Origin: Prolixibacteraceae bacterium UBA1413 | GTDB taxonomy: Bacteria > Bacteroidota > Bacteroidia > Bacteroidales > Prolixibacteraceae | NCBI GenBank assembly: GCA_002304925.1 | Contig: DBPT01000032.1 | Span: 187,460-251,459 of the forward strand | Length of the DNA stretch: 64,000 nucleotides | Direction: 5' to 3' | Shown here: in pieces, positions 8,441 through 15,603 of the stretch | How the letters are laid out: every line of letters begins with the position of its first letter | How positions within the stretch are numbered: position 1 is the first letter of the stretch | Notes under the pieces: generated by a model | The model's input: only the letters and a program-made list of their open reading frames with translations | Databases searched by the model: none | What the model was told of the DNA's origin: nothing | Position numbers and translations under genes: made by a program

Positions 8441-9907
8441 TTATTCCAATGGAATCTTTTTCCCGGAGGGGTGATTGTTCTCATTTCCGTGTTGTCTGAT
8501 GGCCAGCGCATAATATGTGATGACCATGAAAGCGAGGGTAGGCACCCAATAGGCCAGTTTGATGCTTCCCATCTGGTCGGAGACGATCCCCTGGATCTGT
8601 GTGAGCACGGCTGCACCGGCAATGGCCATGACCATTCCTGCGCCGCCCATTTTCGTATCCTCTCCCAGTCCGGCTATCCCCAGGCCATAGATGGTGGGAA
8701 ACATCAGGGACATACATCCCGAGATGCCCATCAGGGCATACACTCCCAGTGCGCCCTCTCCGTATATGGTGATCAGGGAACAAATGACGGCCAGCAGGGC
8801 CAGGGAGGCCAGGAGGATCCGGGGTTTTAGAAAGCGCATCAGGGCAGTGCACACAAACCTCCCGATCACAAACAGGACCAGGGAGAGGATGTAGTAGGTT
8901 GCACCGGCTTGTTCTGCAGTCCGGGGCAGCAAAGCATCCAGCCCTATGGCCTCGCAAAAGTTATAAAATCCTGCCGCAACAGGTTCCATATGGCGGAGGC
9001 TGTTCATAATGTCGGCCGAAGAGGCTCCTTCGCCCAACCCGGCGATCACCTCATCAAATTTGAATTGCTGAATCACATAGCGGATCACAAAGGACCACAC
9101 GGCAATCTGGGCACCCACATAGAAGAACTGGGCCACAACTCCCCAGACATAATTCCGGTTGGCCAGAAGCCTCTTAAAAGTCCCCTTGATGTCCAGGTTT
9201 TTATCATCCTCCCTGAGTGGGGGCATCCGGGTCCACCAAATGGTCAGCAGGAGAATTACCATGATAACCCCGATCGTCATATAGGTCAGGGTTACCGCAT
9301 TCAATTCCTGTCCCTGTATCCTTTCCAGTTCAGCCGGCGGAAGAAGGGCCCTTTCCGCCGCACTCATGGTATTCAGTTGTGAAAGGATGAAAATCTGGCT
9401 GATCACCACACCTGTAATGGCTCCGAAGGGATTGAAGGATTGTGCAAAATTCAGCCGCTGGGTGGCTGTCTCCTCGGGTCCGATGGCGCAAACATAGGAG
9501 TTGGTGGAGGTTTCCAGGATGGAAAGCCCGGCAAACAAAACAACGATGGCCATCAGGAACAGAAGGAAACTGATGTCAATATTGACGTTGGCCACCTGTT
9601 TTGCCGGAAAAAAGAGAAAGGTTCCCAGGGCGAACAACCCCAGGCCGAGAAGAACCCCTGACTTGTAAGTATGTTTTTTAATGAACAATGCCGCCGGAAT
9701 GGCAAAACATCCATAGCCAAACAGGTAACAGGCGACCTGGATCCAGGCCGTCTTGGTATCGGTCAGGCTCATAATGCGTTTGAATGCCGCCAGCATGGTG
9801 TCTGTCAGATTGTTGGGCACCGCCCAGGCGAAGAACAGAGAAGTGAGCAATATAAAGGGCCATACGATGCCCTTGGGAATGATGCGTTGTTTTTCCATGG
9901 TTGTCAT
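8441..9907 (-). CDS. fucP: FucP-type MFS sugar:H+ symporter
   Basis: A 488-residue polytopic protein of the major facilitator superfamily, with about 12 hydrophobic segments. The N-terminus resembles the FucP/glucose-galactose permease branch: FILLTSLFFAWAVPNNLTD, then GYGCFAIPAALFIKKHTYKSG and SILETSTNSYVCAIGPEE, with AQSFNPFGAITG. FucP members import L-fucose or related hexoses with a proton across the inner membrane. The gene lies 18 bp after a lipoprotein gene and upstream of the SusCD operon, so it probably moves the monosaccharide released from whatever the SusCD system takes up. The exact sugar cannot be assigned. A short alternative start exists at Met-4. Confidence 0.88.
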   Translation of the reverse strand: MTTMEKQRIIPKGIVWPFILLTSLFFAWAVPNNLTDTMLAAFKRIMSLTDTKTAWIQVACYLFGYGCFAIPAALFIKKHTYKSGVLLGLGLFALGTFLFFPAKQVANVNIDISFLLFLMAIVVLFAGLSILETSTNSYVCAIGPEETATQRLNFAQSFNPFGAITGVVISQIFILSQLNTMSAAERALLPPAELERIQGQELNAVTLTYMTIGVIMVILLLTIWWTRMPPLREDDKNLDIKGTFKRLLANRNYVWGVVAQFFYVGAQIAVWSFVIRYVIQQFKFDEVIAGLGEGASSADIMNSLRHMEPVAAGFYNFCEAIGLDALLPRTAEQAGATYYILSLVLFVIGRFVCTALMRFLKPRILLASLALLAVICSLITIYGEGALGVYALMGISGCMSLMFPTIYGLGIAGLGEDTKMGGAGMVMAIAGAAVLTQIQGIVSDQMGSIKLAYWVPTLAFMVITYYALAIRQHGNENNHPSGKKIPLE

Positions 9908-9925
9908 TGGATTCAGGTGAATGGA

Positions 9926-11215
9926 TTATTGACGGAACTTATTGACGATATCCTTCAGGCTTAACCCGAAAAGATCGGCCACAATGGTTTCCAGTTGCTT
10001 TTCTGCTCCCTGGAAGTGAACAATCCTCTGCACGTGCGTGAGGGATGCTCCCGGTTCCAGTTCCGCAGCCGGGGAGGAGGTTTCTATTTCGTAAAAGGGG
10101 CCCATGATGGAACCGTCAGCCAGGGGACCGTCATTGTATGAATTGATAACATCCCCGCTGTAAGGATCATCCTGCTCTCCCCACCGGGAGTTTACATACA
10201 CTTTCCCCTGGTCAGTAACACTACACCACAACAAGGTTAGCGTCTGATTCCCCGGATCGTAACTTCCGCATAGCTCCCCGGCCCTTCCCGGAGGGATCCC
10301 GATTTTGCTCCTGAACTCCCCGTCAATTTTAAAGTAAATGACGCTGTCCTCTACCAGAAGTCGGTTGGCAGGAACCTTGCCGAAATAATCGTCATTGACG
10401 ATCTTTCCTCCGGCATCCTTGTTAAAAGGGATAAAAACGGTGGTCCCGGGAGAGGGGTTGAGCATGGACAACAACCATATCGATAACAATCCTGATTCTT
10501 TGGTCCAGGGGACTTCCCCGGTGTTCATAAGCGTATTTTCAGTTTGATACGCCACAATGTTGAGTTCTTCAGGGATATCGATGCCGAAGAGTGAACCGGT
10601 AATGTCAGGAGTCAGCAGGGTAACGGTTCTTTCAATGCCGAGGTGGAAGTTAAATCCCGAAGCATTTGTAAGATTAGCCTTTCTGACGAATTTCACAAAA
10701 CCAGTGCCTTGTCCGGCCACCTCAAATTCTTCGGTATCGAGCAAAGGCGGTACCACCCAGTTGTCATAGACCTGTTCCTTGCCGGGTGCAAAATAGATGC
10801 TGAAAGGTCCTCCTTCGGGACCCAGCCAGAAACGTTCTTCTCCCCCCACCGGATTGAATTGCTCCAGGACTTTACCCGAAGCCACCAGGTCATAATTGAT
10901 CCAGCCGAAGCTATACCCCTTTTCTCCCGACGCCGAGGAGGTCATCACGCGCCCCTGGTACCGGGGGGCCAGAAGAACCGAGGCCCCTGAAATGCTATCC
11001 CTTAATTCAAGGGTTTCAACGTTGTTCTTCTTCAAAAATTCCAGGTCATAACCATAGGTTCCTTTGCTGAATCCATTTAATTTCTCATTCACTGCCGCTG
11101 ATTTTTTACTTTCGGGGGAACTGCAGGCCGCCAATATCAACATGGCCGCCATCACAATCCAACTCCCTTGTTTTAAAATGATCAATTTCATATTATTCTG
11201 AAAATTAGGTTTCAT
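9926..11215 (-). CDS. Lipoprotein of the DUF6786-like family
   Basis: A 429-residue predicted lipoprotein (lipobox ILAAC, Cys-31; Met-9 at 11191 could also be the start). The body is rich in beta-strand-like text (SGASVLLAPRYQGRVMTSSASG; GEERFWLGPEGGPFSIYF; LLSIWLLSMLNPSPGTTVFIPF). It reads like Bacteroidota DUF6786 proteins, which I associate with sugar-utilisation loci and a mutarotase-like fold; I am only moderately sure of that family name. It sits between the LacI-type regulator and the FucP-like symporter, 18 bp from the latter, so it is probably co-transcribed with it. The catalytic role, if any, is unknown. Confidence 0.6.
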   Translation of the reverse strand: MKPNFQNNMKLIILKQGSWIVMAAMLILAACSSPESKKSAAVNEKLNGFSKGTYGYDLEFLKKNNVETLELRDSISGASVLLAPRYQGRVMTSSASGEKGYSFGWINYDLVASGKVLEQFNPVGGEERFWLGPEGGPFSIYFAPGKEQVYDNWVVPPLLDTEEFEVAGQGTGFVKFVRKANLTNASGFNFHLGIERTVTLLTPDITGSLFGIDIPEELNIVAYQTENTLMNTGEVPWTKESGLLSIWLLSMLNPSPGTTVFIPFNKDAGGKIVNDDYFGKVPANRLLVEDSVIYFKIDGEFRSKIGIPPGRAGELCGSYDPGNQTLTLLWCSVTDQGKVYVNSRWGEQDDPYSGDVINSYNDGPLADGSIMGPFYEIETSSPAAELEPGASLTHVQRIVHFQGAEKQLETIVADLFGLSLKDIVNKFRQ

Positions 11216-11226
11216 CCTTCATGCAG

Positions 11227-11299
11227 TCTGACCTTTCCCGCAAGCCGGAATCGGGGTCTGTTCGAAATCCGGAAGGGCCCCCTGAAGGAAAAGGTCAGA
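11227..11299. repeat. Long inverted repeat between lacI and the lipoprotein gene
   Basis: TCTGACCTTT (11227-11236) is the exact reverse complement of AAAGGTCAGA (11290-11299). The match extends to CC/GG beyond one bulged base. A nested CCGGA/TCCGG pair lies inside (11245-11249 and 11268-11272). In the minus-strand transcript this gives a structured leader that ends 12 bases before the lipoprotein start codon. No T-tract follows, so it is not a standard terminator. Confidence 0.5.
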
Positions 11300-11311
11300 T
11301 ATGTGACAGAA

Positions 11312-12319
11312 CTATCCGCACGATTTCCGGGTGATAAGTTGATGCCTCATCTCTATGTGCACGGTTTTTTGTGATCCCCTGATCTGGTCAATTAATACTC
11401 TTACCGACTCTTTTCCCATTTCTTCGAGTGGTTGTTGGATATAGGAAAGCGGAGGCTGGAAAAAGTCGAAAACCTCATGACCGTCAAATCCGATGACGGC
11501 CAGTTCTTCGGGAACCTTAACCTCTGATTTCCTGATAGCATATAATCCCGAGATAGACAGGGCATTGGTGGCAAACAGCACGGCATCCATTCCCCTTTCG
11601 TTGAGGAGGCCGGTCATGATGGCTTCCATGTCTTCTTTGATTTGATTATACCTGACTTCCTTAACGACGATAAAATCTGATAAACCGTTATCTTTCATCC
11701 CCTCCTGATATCCTCTGATCCTTTCACGCATGTGCACCAGGGTAGATTTGTAAGCAACCAGGGTTATCCTGCGATAACCATTGGCCACGAAGCATTTAAC
11801 GGCAGAATAAGTGGCGTTGTAATTGTCCAGAACGACCCGGTTGGTTGAGATATCGGGCAGATATCTGTCGACCAGGACAAAAGGGATGCCCTGGTTCATC
11901 AGATATTTGATTTGTTCGGCGCTACCTTCGGGGGGAGCAAGTATCAAACCGTCGACCTGACGGTTTACCAAGGTCTTGATGAGTATGGCTGAATTGGCGG
12001 CGTTCTCATCTGAACTTCCGAATACCACGGCATATCCGAACTGAGCGGCTTCATTTTCAACGACCCTGGCCAGCTGTCCAAAAAAGGGATTTGAAATGTC
12101 AGCAACGATCAAGCCAATGGTAGAAGTGGATCCTTTCCTCAAACTTCTCGCAATCTGATTGGGTTGGTAGTTGAGTTCCTTCACCGCCTCATGGATCTTC
12201 TTAACCACTTCGGGTCCAATGCGTTTCTCCTTTTCCAGGCCATTTAAAACATAAGACACAAGCGCTGTGGAAACCCCTACCTTGTTTGCAATATCTTTAA
12301 TTGATACTCGTTTTGCCAT
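11312..12319 (-). CDS. LacI/GalR family transcriptional regulator
   Basis: A 335-residue LacI-type repressor or activator. Residues 5-60 are the N-terminal helix-turn-helix and hinge (VSIKDIANKVGVSTALVSYV, then LNYQPNQIARSLRKGST). Residues about 62-335 are the periplasmic-binding-protein-like effector domain (TIGLIVADISNPFFGQLARV; FVLVDRYLPDI; LAVIGFDGHEVFDFFQPPLS). Such regulators bind palindromic operators and respond to a sugar or sugar phosphate. It heads a minus-strand series with the lipoprotein, the FucP-like symporter and the SusCD operon, so it probably controls them. A perfect palindrome with a central CpG lies just upstream (12383-12394), which suggests autoregulation. Confidence 0.93.
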   Translation of the reverse strand: MAKRVSIKDIANKVGVSTALVSYVLNGLEKEKRIGPEVVKKIHEAVKELNYQPNQIARSLRKGSTSTIGLIVADISNPFFGQLARVVENEAAQFGYAVVFGSSDENAANSAILIKTLVNRQVDGLILAPPEGSAEQIKYLMNQGIPFVLVDRYLPDISTNRVVLDNYNATYSAVKCFVANGYRRITLVAYKSTLVHMRERIRGYQEGMKDNGLSDFIVVKEVRYNQIKEDMEAIMTGLLNERGMDAVLFATNALSISGLYAIRKSEVKVPEELAVIGFDGHEVFDFFQPPLSYIQQPLEEMGKESVRVLIDQIRGSQKTVHIEMRHQLITRKSCG

Positions 12320-12346
12320 AATGAGTCCGGTCTTTCTTTCTGATCC

Positions 12347-12362
12347 ATACCCCAGGGGGTAT
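12347..12362. promoter_or_regulatory. Palindrome ATACCCC-AG-GGGGTAT in the lacI leader
   Basis: A 16-base inverted repeat with 7-bp perfect arms around AG, located 28 bases upstream of the lacI start codon and downstream of its putative -7 box. It could be a second operator or an RNA hairpin near the ribosome binding region. Function is not shown by sequence alone. Confidence 0.4.
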
Positions 12363-12371
12363 TTGAGACCA

Positions 12372-12379
12372 TAAAGTTA
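12372..12379 (-). promoter_or_regulatory. Candidate -7 box for lacI
   Basis: On the minus strand this reads TAACTTTA, one base off the Bacteroidota TAnnTTTG box, 53 bases upstream of the lacI start codon. The palindrome at 12383-12394 sits directly upstream, between the -7 box and where the -33 element would lie. Confidence 0.35.
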
Positions 12380-12382
12380 GAA

Positions 12383-12394
12383 TTAAACGTTTAA
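12383..12394. promoter_or_regulatory. Candidate LacI-family operator TTAAACGTTTAA
   Basis: A perfect 12-bp palindrome with a central CpG, the usual layout of operators bound by LacI/GalR proteins (central CG contacted by the hinge helix). It lies 64 bases upstream of the LacI-type gene and immediately upstream of its candidate -7 box, a position suited to autorepression. Confidence 0.55.
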
Positions 12395-12594
12395 GCAGTG
12401 CTTGTTGGTGTTTATGTTTTAAAACACTTTTTAATAAAACATCCGGTATGACGGTTTCGCCCTGAGTGGAAGTGCCCCCGGGGTGAGAACCTGCCGGTTT
12501 TTTGTTTTCCATGGATTCCCGGGTCGCTTTTTTCATTTTCAGGGGCCGCCAGGTAAAAATTTGTGTCAAAAAGAGTGAGAAATCATCATTTTAT
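12395..12594. other. Gene-free stretch between lacI and the aromatic operon leader
   Basis: I see no credible gene here. A 90-codon minus-strand frame (12297-12569) overlaps the lacI promoter region and has no family signature, so it is not called. The left part should hold the rest of the lacI promoter and the right part the upstream region of the tyrA leader promoter. Confidence 0.6.
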
Positions 12595-12602
12595 TATATT
12601 TG
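12595..12602 (+). promoter_or_regulatory. -7 box of the aromatic leader/operon promoter
   Basis: TATATTTG matches the Bacteroidota TAnnTTTG consensus exactly. Initiation would fall near 12608, about 31 bases upstream of the leader peptide ATG. No good TTTG-type -33 element lies at the usual distance; a TTTG at 12560-12563 is about 31 bases away, too far. Confidence 0.6.
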
Positions 12603-12638
12603 CGCCTGCTATTGTAGCTATAAAGGATGAATTGTAAG

Positions 12639-12698
12639 ATGAAACCGTTTTTTTACCGCAGCTCTTATTATTATGTGCCGTATTCCGGGGCTGCGTAG
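12639..12698 (+). CDS. Phe/Tyr-rich leader peptide of the tyrA-aroF operon
   Basis: A 19-residue open frame, MKPFFYRSSYYYVPYSGAA, ends with TAG at 12696-12698. Seven of 19 residues are aromatic: Phe-4, Phe-5, Tyr-6, Tyr-10, Tyr-11, Tyr-12 and Tyr-15. It is placed between a consensus -7 box and an intrinsic terminator, directly before genes for tyrosine and phenylalanine synthesis. An AAGGA-like purine stretch lies about 12 bases upstream. This is the layout of an attenuator leader peptide in which slow decoding of Phe or Tyr codons senses shortage of the charged tRNAs. It is too short to be recognised by homology; the call rests on composition, position and the overlapping RNA pairings. Confidence 0.82.
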   Translation: MKPFFYRSSYYYVPYSGAA

Positions 12699-12755
12699 CA
12701 ATTGATTGGTTTATCTCCATGAAATAATTCAGAAGGTCCCGGAATCCGGGGCCTT
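12657..12755 (+). promoter_or_regulatory. Ribosome-mediated transcription attenuator
   Basis: Four segments can be paired as in classical trp/phe attenuators. Segment 1 (12657-12665, inside the leader ORF just before the YYY codons) pairs with segment 2 (12687-12695) over 9 bp, counting two U.G pairs. Segment 2 (12683-12692) can instead pair with segment 3 (12735-12744) over 10 bp. Segment 3 (12733-12742) pairs with segment 4 (12746-12755) to make the terminator. The heptamer CCGGGGC occurs in both segment 2 (12685-12691) and segment 4 (12746-12752), so the two compete for the same partner. A ribosome waiting at the Phe/Tyr codons would mask segment 1, free segment 2 and prevent termination. 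One that reaches the stop codon would cover segment 2 and allow termination. Confidence 0.78.
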
Positions 12756-12763
12756 TTGTTTTT
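12733..12763 (+). terminator. Intrinsic terminator of the attenuator
   Basis: AAGGTCCCGG (12733-12742) and CCGGGGCCTT (12746-12755) form a 10-bp stem with one T.G pair and an AAT loop, followed by TTGTTTTT (12756-12763). It lies 35 bases after the leader peptide stop and 110 bases before tyrA, so it can only regulate the downstream genes. Confidence 0.85.
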
Positions 12764-12873
12764 GGGGAATGGAAGTTTCCTTTGGGTAACGATCAGGAGA
12801 GAGGCGCAAAAGGATGGGAGAAAGAGGGGTTGGCTAAGGTAAGGAGGGTATTCATAAAAGATAAGGTATCATA

Positions 12874-13770
12874 ATGAAGACGGTCGTAATAGGTATTGGA
12901 TTGATTGGCGGGTCGATGGCGAAAGATCTTCGCCGGTCGGGTTTTGCCACGGAAATAACGGGAGTGGAGAACTTAGGGGAGCATGCTGCGGAGGCTTTGC
13001 GCCTGGGCATTGCCGACAGGATGGCGCCCTTAGGGGAGGCGGTGTCGTCGGCTGACCTGGTGATTGTGACAACCCCTGTCGATGTTATGCTGGAGTTGTT
13101 GCCTGAAGTTCTGGACAGGATTTCCCCTCACGCCACAGTGACCGATATGGGATCTGTAAAAAGGCGGCTTACGGAAGCTGTCAGGAATCATCCGCGGCGC
13201 CGCAACTATGTGCCTGCTCATCCGATGGCGGGAACGGAGAACTCCGGACCGTCGGCTGCCATGGAGGACCTTTTCAGGGGGAAGATTGCCATCGTTTGTG
13301 ACCAGGAGATGAGCGGTCCGCAGCATCTTGCGCTGGCTGAAAAGATGTTCCATGCCCTGGGTATGAACATTGCCTATATGACTTCTGATGAGCAGGACCA
13401 CAGTACGGCCTTTGTTTCGCATCTTCCGCATGCGGCGGCCTACGCCCTGGCCAATGCCGTACTTGCCAAGGAAGAACGGCAGATCATCTTCGACCTGGCC
13501 AGTGGGGGGTTCAACTCAACCGTCAGACTGGCCAAAAGCTCCTGTGATATGTGGCATCCCATATTCGAACAAAATTGCGATTATGTCGTTGAATCGCTGA
13601 ATGTCTATATAAAGCATCTGGAACAGTTCAGGGATGCCATACGCGACAGGGAGAGCTGCCGGCTGGCGGATCTGATCCTGAACGCCAACCGGATACGGTC
13701 GGTCCTGGAAGGTGAAAACCATCAGTTCATCAAAAATGAAGAGACTTTTGTAAAACTCTATACTAAATAA
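12874..13770 (+). CDS. tyrA: Prephenate dehydrogenase
   Basis: A 298-residue enzyme that converts prephenate to 4-hydroxyphenylpyruvate with NAD(P)+, the committed step to tyrosine. The Rossmann glycine motif is at residues 7-13 (GIGLIGGS). The conserved VPAHPMAGTE with the substrate-binding His is near residue 110, and a helical dimerisation domain follows (HLPHAAAYALANAVL; ASGGFNSTVRLAKS). No ACT or chorismate mutase domain is attached; the mutase is on the next gene instead. It is the first gene after the attenuator and is separated by a single base from the DAHP synthase/mutase gene, so the two form one operon. Expression should respond to Phe/Tyr supply through the leader. Confidence 0.95.
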   Translation: MKTVVIGIGLIGGSMAKDLRRSGFATEITGVENLGEHAAEALRLGIADRMAPLGEAVSSADLVIVTTPVDVMLELLPEVLDRISPHATVTDMGSVKRRLTEAVRNHPRRRNYVPAHPMAGTENSGPSAAMEDLFRGKIAIVCDQEMSGPQHLALAEKMFHALGMNIAYMTSDEQDHSTAFVSHLPHAAAYALANAVLAKEERQIIFDLASGGFNSTVRLAKSSCDMWHPIFEQNCDYVVESLNVYIKHLEQFRDAIRDRESCRLADLILNANRIRSVLEGENHQFIKNEETFVKLYTK

Positions 13771-13771
13771 A

Positions 13772-14878
13772 ATGGCAGAAAAATTGGATATCAGGTCCGT
13801 TAGGGAATGGCTCCCCCAGATTAACAACCCTTTGCTGGTGGCGGGCCCCTGCAGTCTGGAGACTGAGAAGCAAACCCTCGAGACCGCAAGGTTACTGGCC
13901 AAAGATCACCGGGTGTTTATCTTCCGGGGTGGAATCTGGAAACCCCGCACCCGTCCGGGCAGTTTTGAAGGCATCGGCTCCGTGGGGTTGAAATGGATGC
14001 AACTTGTGAAGCAGGAGACCGGTCTTCCGGTCGGCATTGAAGTGGCCAATGCCATCCATACCGAAGAGGCCCTCAAACACGGCATTGACGTGCTCTGGAT
14101 CGGAGCCCGCTCCACAGCCAGTCCTTTCGTGGTTCAGGAGATTGCCGACGTACTGAAAGGCACCGATTCGGTGGTAATGGTGAAGAACCCCGTCAATCCC
14201 GACCTGCAACTCTGGATGGGCGCCATAGAAAGGGTTTATCGTGCAGGCATCCGAAATATCGTGGCCATACACAGGGGATTCACCCCTTTCGGAGAAACCA
14301 AATACCGAAATTATCCCAGCTGGCAAACCGTCATCGAACTGCGCCGCCTAATGCCGGAAGTACCCGTGATCTGCGATCCCAGCCATATCGCCGGCAAGCG
14401 GGAATACCTCTTGGAAATTGCCCAGAAGGCATTTGACATGGGACTCGACGGGCTGATGCTGGAATCCCATGTCGATCCCTCCTGTGCGCTAAGTGACAAG
14501 GAACAGCAACTAACCCCCGCCGATCTGGGAAAACTCCTCGACAGGCTGGTCATCCGACATCAGAGTGCGAACAACCCTTTCTTTGAAAACCAACTGGAAC
14601 TGCTCCGTAACCGGATCGACTCCCTCGACAACGAACTGCTCGAGGTGCTCTCCTCCCGGATGGATATCGTCAGGGAGATCGGCAAATACAAAAAGGAACA
14701 CAATGTGACGGCCCTCCAGATCAACCGCTGGGCACAGTTGATGGAAGACCGGGTGAAACTGGGGCAAAAACTTAACCTGAGCAAAACCTTTACCCAGATA
14801 CTATTTCAGCTGATCCACGAAGATTCGGTCAGGATGCAGACGGAGATCATGGATAACCACCAGGAGAAGGAGATCTGA
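13772..14878 (+). CDS. aroF: Bifunctional DAHP synthase / chorismate mutase
   Basis: A 368-residue fusion. Residues about 1-262 are a type I-beta 3-deoxy-7-phosphoheptulonate synthase (LLVAGPCSLETEKQ; FRGGIWKPRTRPGSFEG; GARSTASPFVVQEIAD; AIHRGFTPFGETKYRN; CDPSHIAGKREYL), which condenses PEP and erythrose 4-phosphate. Residues about 272-360 are an AroQ-class all-helical chorismate mutase (LLRNRIDSLDNELLEVLSSR ... IGKYKKEHNV). This fused architecture is common in Bacteroidota. It thus couples the first step of the shikimate pathway to the branch step toward Phe and Tyr, and with TyrA next door gives a short tyrosine-biased operon. No prephenate dehydratase gene is present in the window. Confidence 0.95.
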   Translation: MAEKLDIRSVREWLPQINNPLLVAGPCSLETEKQTLETARLLAKDHRVFIFRGGIWKPRTRPGSFEGIGSVGLKWMQLVKQETGLPVGIEVANAIHTEEALKHGIDVLWIGARSTASPFVVQEIADVLKGTDSVVMVKNPVNPDLQLWMGAIERVYRAGIRNIVAIHRGFTPFGETKYRNYPSWQTVIELRRLMPEVPVICDPSHIAGKREYLLEIAQKAFDMGLDGLMLESHVDPSCALSDKEQQLTPADLGKLLDRLVIRHQSANNPFFENQLELLRNRIDSLDNELLEVLSSRMDIVREIGKYKKEHNVTALQINRWAQLMEDRVKLGQKLNLSKTFTQILFQLIHEDSVRMQTEIMDNHQEKEI

Positions 14879-14954
14879 TATTGGGGTTGAGGTTAAGATT
14901 AATGATGGATGCCTTTGGAGCCCGGAGGTATCCCATCCTCGTTGAAGAGGGGGG

Positions 14955-14979
14955 CATTTCACGAGGAACGAGTGAAATG
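14955..14979. repeat. Short intergenic hairpin, possible REP-like element
   Basis: CATTTCAC (14955-14962) and GTGAAATG (14972-14979) are perfect 8-bp inverted arms around a 9-base loop. It lies between the converging aroF and glycosylase genes. There is no T-tract, so it is not a standard terminator; the GTCATTTC-type edge on the minus strand resembles dispersed palindromic elements seen in some Bacteroidota genomes. Confidence 0.45.
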
Positions 14980-15026
14980 ACGGTCCAACGCTGTCTCGCA
15001 GTCCCCGGCAATGTGACTGTCTAATT

Positions 15027-15572
15027 TTATCCCTGCAGGACAAACCGCCATGGCATAGAAATCCATGGCTCTCCGGCATAATGGATACCCACGCGGGGAT
15101 GGGTGGTGTAAGCAGTCGTTCCGGGTGAATCTTCCACCCAGAGGCGCCGGCTGTCAACCAGGGACTCCCCGTAAAAAGAGCGGTCGAGCTGAAGTGTTTT
15201 TCCCACCCTTCCGGGACCGGCAATACCCTCCACACTCCGGATCAGCACTGCTGAGGCATCCCCTTCGTAACCCGTAACGAAATTGAGCATCCAGTACATC
15301 CCGTAAATGAAGTAGACATACACCAGTCCGCCTTCCCGGAACATCACCTCATTCCGGGTGGTTTTTCCTCTGCTGGCATGACAGGCCCGGTCATCATCGC
15401 CTCGGTAAGCTTCGGTTTCGGTGATGATGAAGCGGGAGATGGAACCGTCATCATATCTTCTAACCAGGCTCTTCCCCAGAAGTGACGGGGCAACCTCCAG
15501 CACATCACGGATAAAAAATTCCCTTGTCAGCCTGAAATTCTGCAACTTTGATGGTCTGCTTTCGTAACCCAC
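15027..15572 (-). CDS. DNA-3-methyladenine glycosylase (AAG/MPG family)
   Basis: A 181-residue protein matching the compact alkyladenine DNA glycosylase family in size and motifs. It has LAPSLLGKSLVRR-like text near the N-terminus (here VAPSLLGKSLVRRYDDG), the catalytic ITETEAYRGDDDRACHASRG near residues 49-68 with the general-base Glu, and VYVYFIYGMYWMLN. It excises alkylated purines such as 3-methyladenine to start base excision repair. It stands alone, converging with the aromatic operon, with no partner repair gene adjacent. Confidence 0.92.
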   Translation of the reverse strand: MGYESRPSKLQNFRLTREFFIRDVLEVAPSLLGKSLVRRYDDGSISRFIITETEAYRGDDDRACHASRGKTTRNEVMFREGGLVYVYFIYGMYWMLNFVTGYEGDASAVLIRSVEGIAGPGRVGKTLQLDRSFYGESLVDSRRLWVEDSPGTTAYTTHPRVGIHYAGEPWISMPWRFVLQG

Positions 15573-15603
15573 AGCGTGCTAATCCTTTTCCTGCAATCCT
15601 GTT

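Noticed and set aside
12297..12569. 90-codon minus-strand frame upstream of lacI
   Set aside because: It covers the lacI promoter palindromes and shows no homology.
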